DNA from: Solibacillus isronensis
Lineage (GTDB): Bacteria; Bacillota; Bacilli; Bacillales_A; Planococcaceae
Assembly: GCF_023715405.1 (NCBI RefSeq)
Contig: NZ_JAMBOC010000002.1
Location: 62,001 to 126,000, forward strand
DNA: 64,000 bases
Direction of reading: 5' to 3'
Part shown: positions 61,208-64,000 of the stretch, one piece after another
How positions within the stretch are numbered: position 1 is the stretch's first letter
Layout: each line of letters starts with the position of its first letter
Position numbers and translations under genes: made by a program
Notes under the pieces: generated by a model
Databases searched by the model: none
Seen by the model: only the letters and a program-made list of their open reading frames with translations
What the model was told of the DNA's origin: nothing

Positions 61208-61278
61208 TTCTAATATGACTTTACGATTTTCTAATAACGCTTGAATCTTTTCTAATATCCCCGAGTTATCTTCTAATA
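61208..61278. repeat. Phased TTCTAATA array, exact 21-bp period (locus 2)
   Basis: Four perfect TTCTAATA octamers begin at 61208, 61229, 61250 and 61271, exactly 21 bp apart, with different spacers. On the minus strand one frame gives heptads such as ILEKIQA and LLENRKV, but the frame has no start codon. The same octamer and period occur at 36223-36373. Confidence 0.75.
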
Positions 61279-61426
61279 AAATTTCGATTACCCATAATCT
61301 CCCAAAAATTATTAATTTTCTGCATAATTTTTTTATTTCATTTATTAAATGACAAGTATACGTTAAAATTGAAAATGTTGGAGGTCGAACCTCTACATAA
61401 TGTATTTAAAGTAAAGGACTGATGAA

Positions 61427-62401
61427 ATGAAAAGAAGATGGTTGTTTTTGATGAGTCTTCTCGTTGTAGTCGTGCTCTCTGCCTGCTCTCAGAAGTCAGA
61501 GGAAGAGAAAAAGGAACGGGTGAAAATTGGGGTCATGCTGTCAGATGCAGGACTTGGTGATCAGTCGTTTTCAGATCTTGCTTTTGAAGGTCTCGAAAAA
61601 GCACGCGATGAGTTAAATATAACGTTTGATTACCGTGAACTTGAATTTACCGGTACATATAAGCAAGGGCTGGAAGAACTCGTTGCGGAAGGACAGGATC
61701 TGATCATTGGAATCGGGTTTACAGTCCAGGAAGATATGGAAGCAGTGGCTGCTGCTAATCCGGACGAGCAATTTATATTAATCGACGCAGTGTCTGACCT
61801 GCCGAATGTTCATAATATAACTTTTAAAGAAGATGAAGGTTCCTATTTACTCGGGGCGCTCGCTGCGATGAAAACAGACAGCAATACTATCGGATTTATC
61901 GGCGGTGTTGAAAATGAAGTTATCAAGCGTTTCGAAACTGGGTTTAAAGCCGGTGCCAAACAAGTAAACCCTGACATAGAAGTATTATCTGAATATGCAG
62001 GTGATTTCGGTGATGATCAGCTTGGTGCTTCAATTGCCCGCGATATGATTGCGCAAGGTGCGGATTATATTTATCCCGCTGCCGGCTTCACAGGGGTCGG
62101 CTCTATTTTGGCGGCACAGGAATCCGGTGTACATGCATTCGGTGTGGACAGCGATCAGTTTTTCCTTGCTGAGGATACGATTGTTTCTTCAATGCTAAAA
62201 CAGGTCGATACTGCTGTTTATCAGGCAATTAAAGAAATTGCGGAAACAGGGACACTTTCAGAAAAAGATAATGTGCTTGGCATTAAAGAAAATGGTGTTA
62301 GTCTTGCACCAATCCGTGTCGTGAATTTAACTGCGCAGGAACAAAAGCAAATTGATCAGTTACAGCAGGAAATTTCGGACGGCCAAGTGACGATTAAGTA
62401 G
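61427..62401 (+). CDS. BMP-family (Med-like) substrate-binding lipoprotein
   Basis: A 324-residue lipoprotein: lipobox LSAC with Cys20, a short Lys/Glu linker, then a type I periplasmic-binding fold. [40 protein letters not shown] and [71 protein letters not shown] match the BMP/PnrA nucleoside-binding group. AAAGGACTGATGA precedes the ATG. No ABC permease or ATPase genes follow; instead a chemoreceptor gene starts 19 nt later. It may bind a nucleoside-like ligand and serve sensing rather than uptake (inference). Confidence 0.85.
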   Translation: MKRRWLFLMSLLVVVVLSACSQKSEEEKKERVKIGVMLSDAGLGDQSFSDLAFEGLEKARDELNITFDYRELEFTGTYKQGLEELVAEGQDLIIGIGFTVQEDMEAVAAANPDEQFILIDAVSDLPNVHNITFKEDEGSYLLGALAAMKTDSNTIGFIGGVENEVIKRFETGFKAGAKQVNPDIEVLSEYAGDFGDDQLGASIARDMIAQGADYIYPAAGFTGVGSILAAQESGVHAFGVDSDQFFLAEDTIVSSMLKQVDTAVYQAIKEIAETGTLSEKDNVLGIKENGVSLAPIRVVNLTAQEQKQIDQLQQEISDGQVTIK

Positions 62402-62420
62402 AAGGAAGGATCGTACAACA

Positions 62421-64000
62421 GTGAAATTAAAACAGAAAATATTAATGTTAGCATTGTTACCGCTGCTTTTAGCTGTCTGTATTATCGGCTATAATATTAG
62501 CCAGCTTATGAGCCTGAACGCATCAACGGAAGAAGTCGTGGATTCCTTAGTTGCCGTTGAGGAATTAAACAGCTCAGTTCAAAGCCTGCAAAAATCATTG
62601 AGCGTCTATTCGATCAATGTATCCGAAAACAATAAATATAATATTGAAACGGATTTAGCGCGAACTGAGGAAGTTTATAACAATCTGAAAGGCAGTTTTT
62701 CAACAGAACGCCAACGTCAAATTAGTGCACAGTTTGAAGAAAAGTTCGCAAAAATTTCCGAAGCGACTGCCGCTTCCCTACAGGAAACAAATGTTGCGGA
62801 AATTAAGCGTCAATCCCAGCGTACACGAGGAATCGTTAATGATGTAATCGAGTTGAAACGTGATGTGAGCGCAAACTATACTGCGATGCAGCAAGAGCTT
62901 GGTAATAAAATAAACGCGATTACATGGATCTCCATTATTTCCGCTATCGCACTTATAATCGTAAGTGTCGTGTCGGCACTATATTTCACAAACAAAATTG
63001 TTGGCCGCATCAGTCGATTAACAACAGGTGCAAAAGAAATTGCTGCCGGGAATTTAAATGTGCAGTTTGAAGATCAGGAAGCTGATGATGAAGTTGGTGA
63101 ATTACAGACTTCATTCCGCCAGATGACCGGTAACTTAAAGGAAATCATTACGCATGTTTCTGACAGTTCTGATCAGGTTGCAGCATCTGCCGAGGAGCTG
63201 ATGGCCAGTGCCGATGAAACAATGCTTGGTACAGAACTGATCTCCACTTCCATTCAAAATGTTTCGGACGCAGCAGATAAGCAAAAAGAAATGTCGAGCT
63301 CCTCTGCTGCCTTTGCGCAAAAAGTATTGGAAGAAGCTGAAGAAATCGCGAATCAGGCAAATCAGGCGACAGCACTTTCTATTTCAACCAATGAGAAAAT
63401 CGAAAAAGGTTCGGTGTATGTAGAAAACACCGTGTCTCAAATGAACCTCATTCAATCAACAGTAGAAGAAACAGCAGATTCGTTAACACTTCTTGCTAGC
63501 CGTACGACTGAGATTGTGAATATATTAAAGCTTGTACAGGATATTTCCGACCAGACGAACCTGCTTGCACTGAATGCTGCAATTGAAGCAGCGCGTGCAG
63601 GTGAAGCAGGTAAAGGCTTTGCCGTTGTCGCGGATGAAGTGAAGAAATTATCTGAGCAGACGAAGCAGTCCGTATCCGATATTTCGCGCATTGCCGCTGA
63701 AATTGAAAACGATACGACTACCACCGTTTCGTCAATCCAGCAAGTGAAAGACCGCGTCAATGCGGGAATCACGATTTCGCACGATACGAAGGCAACGTTT
63801 GATGAAATTCTTGTTATTATCGGTCAAGTACAAGCTCAGGTAAACGAGATTACCGCTGTATCTGACAGCATTCATTCGAAAATGGAATCTGTGTCAGAGC
63901 AATCACTTGAGATGGCGTCGGTTTCTGAAACTACAGCAGATAATGCCGTTTCGGTCGCATCCGCTTCAGAAGAGCAGCTTGCATCGATGTCCGAAGTGAA
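62421..64000 (+). CDS. Methyl-accepting chemotaxis protein (3' end outside window)
   Basis: A frame open from GTG 62421 (AAGGAAGGAT upstream) to the window edge, 526 codons. TM1 (about 7-25), an outer helical sensor (about 28-170) without a PAS or Cache core, TM2 (about 173-195), HAMP (about 196-250), and a cytoplasmic signalling coiled coil. The highly conserved tip [37 protein letters not shown] is near residue 375. Methylation-type Glu/Gln pairs are visible on both sides. It should control CheA through CheW. The gene follows a BMP-type lipoprotein by 19 nt, so both are probably one transcript. Confidence 0.9.
   Translation, partial: MKLKQKILMLALLPLLLAVCIIGYNISQLMSLNASTEEVVDSLVAVEELNSSVQSLQKSLSVYSINVSENNKYNIETDLARTEEVYNNLKGSFSTERQRQISAQFEEKFAKISEATAASLQETNVAEIKRQSQRTRGIVNDVIELKRDVSANYTAMQQELGNKINAITWISIISAIALIIVSVVSALYFTNKIVGRISRLTTGAKEIAAGNLNVQFEDQEADDEVGELQTSFRQMTGNLKEIITHVSDSSDQVAASAEELMASADETMLGTELISTSIQNVSDAADKQKEMSSSSAAFAQKVLEEAEEIANQANQATALSISTNEKIEKGSVYVENTVSQMNLIQSTVEETADSLTLLASRTTEIVNILKLVQDISDQTNLLALNAAIEAARAGEAGKGFAVVADEVKKLSEQTKQSVSDISRIAAEIENDTTTTVSSIQQVKDRVNAGITISHDTKATFDEILVIIGQVQAQVNEITAVSDSIHSKMESVSEQSLEMASVSETTADNAVSVASASEEQLASMSEV

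Larger units (their letters stand above)
60907..61426. other. Divergent intergenic region hisS / BMP lipoprotein
   Basis: 520 nt holding, from left: hisS ribosome site, attenuator, leader ORF, hisS promoter (each listed), the phased repeat array, and the upstream region of the lipoprotein gene. The latter includes a small hairpin GGAGGT / ACCTCT at 61380-61394. Confidence 0.6.

Noticed and set aside
61208..61278. CRISPR-like regular spacing of short repeats
   Set aside because: The repeated unit is only 8 bp with 13-bp spacers and no cas genes are near; CRISPR repeats are 23 bp or longer.
1..64000. Prophage, insertion sequence, integron or defence island
   Set aside because: No transposase, integrase, phage structural gene, toxin-antitoxin pair, restriction system or attachment-site duplication was recognised.

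Overview
This window looks like a chromosomal segment from a low-GC, endospore-forming Gram-positive bacterium. Evidence for this is the tricistronic spore-germinant-receptor operon, lipoprotein signal peptides with lipoboxes, strong AGGAGG-type ribosome binding sites, frequent TTG and GTG starts, and U-tailed intrinsic terminators. Gene content (a B. cereus-type rsbK/rsbM/rsbY module, UPF0316, DUF4003, endonuclease Q) suggests Bacillaceae/Planococcaceae, perhaps near Solibacillus or Lysinibacillus. That placement is inference. No rRNA, tRNA, CRISPR array, transposase or prophage was seen, so this is mostly ordinary housekeeping and accessory chromosome.

Layout. 1-850: partial anti-sigma factor and an ECF sigma factor with its own ECF-type promoter. 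0.9-5.2 kb: C39-like protein and a germinant receptor operon in the order B-A-C. 5.2-15.2 kb, mostly minus strand: 5'-3' exonuclease, orphan hutH, UbiB-like kinase, OsmC, ATP-grasp ligase, DUF4003, sstT and a BASS transporter. 15.3-21 kb: small proteins, two tandem CNNM/CBS transporters sharing a duplicated leader, a lipoprotein, a Gly/Pro-rich protein and two PNPOx-like proteins. 21.4-25.4 kb: ABC importer of the Fe3+/polyamine type. 25.4-32.3 kb: GNAT, a membrane protein, and a Fur-box-controlled ferric-siderophore ABC operon with a ferredoxin-NADP-reductase-like enzyme.

32.5-36.1 kb: MerR regulator, acyl-CoA ligase and AidB-like dehydrogenase operon. 36-44 kb: two hypotheticals, rocB, a GntR(YtrA)-type ABC operon with four operators, and a transglutaminase-like protein. 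44-50 kb: DUF2339 protein, XRE regulator, aromatic-acid MFS transporter, endonuclease Q. 50-55 kb: RsbK hybrid kinase, RsbM methyltransferase and RsbY REC-PP2C phosphatase, a SigB-activating module (sigB itself is not in the window). 55-59 kb: UPF0316, RimK-like ATP-grasp, diguanylate cyclase. 59-61.2 kb: a histidyl-tRNA synthetase plus GNAT operon. 61.4 kb to the end: a BMP-type lipoprotein followed by a chemoreceptor that runs off the window.

The most interesting signal is upstream of the histidyl-tRNA synthetase. A strong promoter is followed by a 19-codon leader ORF with an excellent ribosome binding site and two His codons near its end. Next come a candidate antiterminator arm and an intrinsic terminator, all before the synthetase start, and there is no T-box. 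This has the architecture of ribosome-mediated attenuation. Also notable are two intergenic arrays of TTCTAATA boxes phased at about 21 bp that read as heptads on the minus strand, four 20-bp YtrA-type operators, and the hairpin leader shared by the CNNM paralogues.
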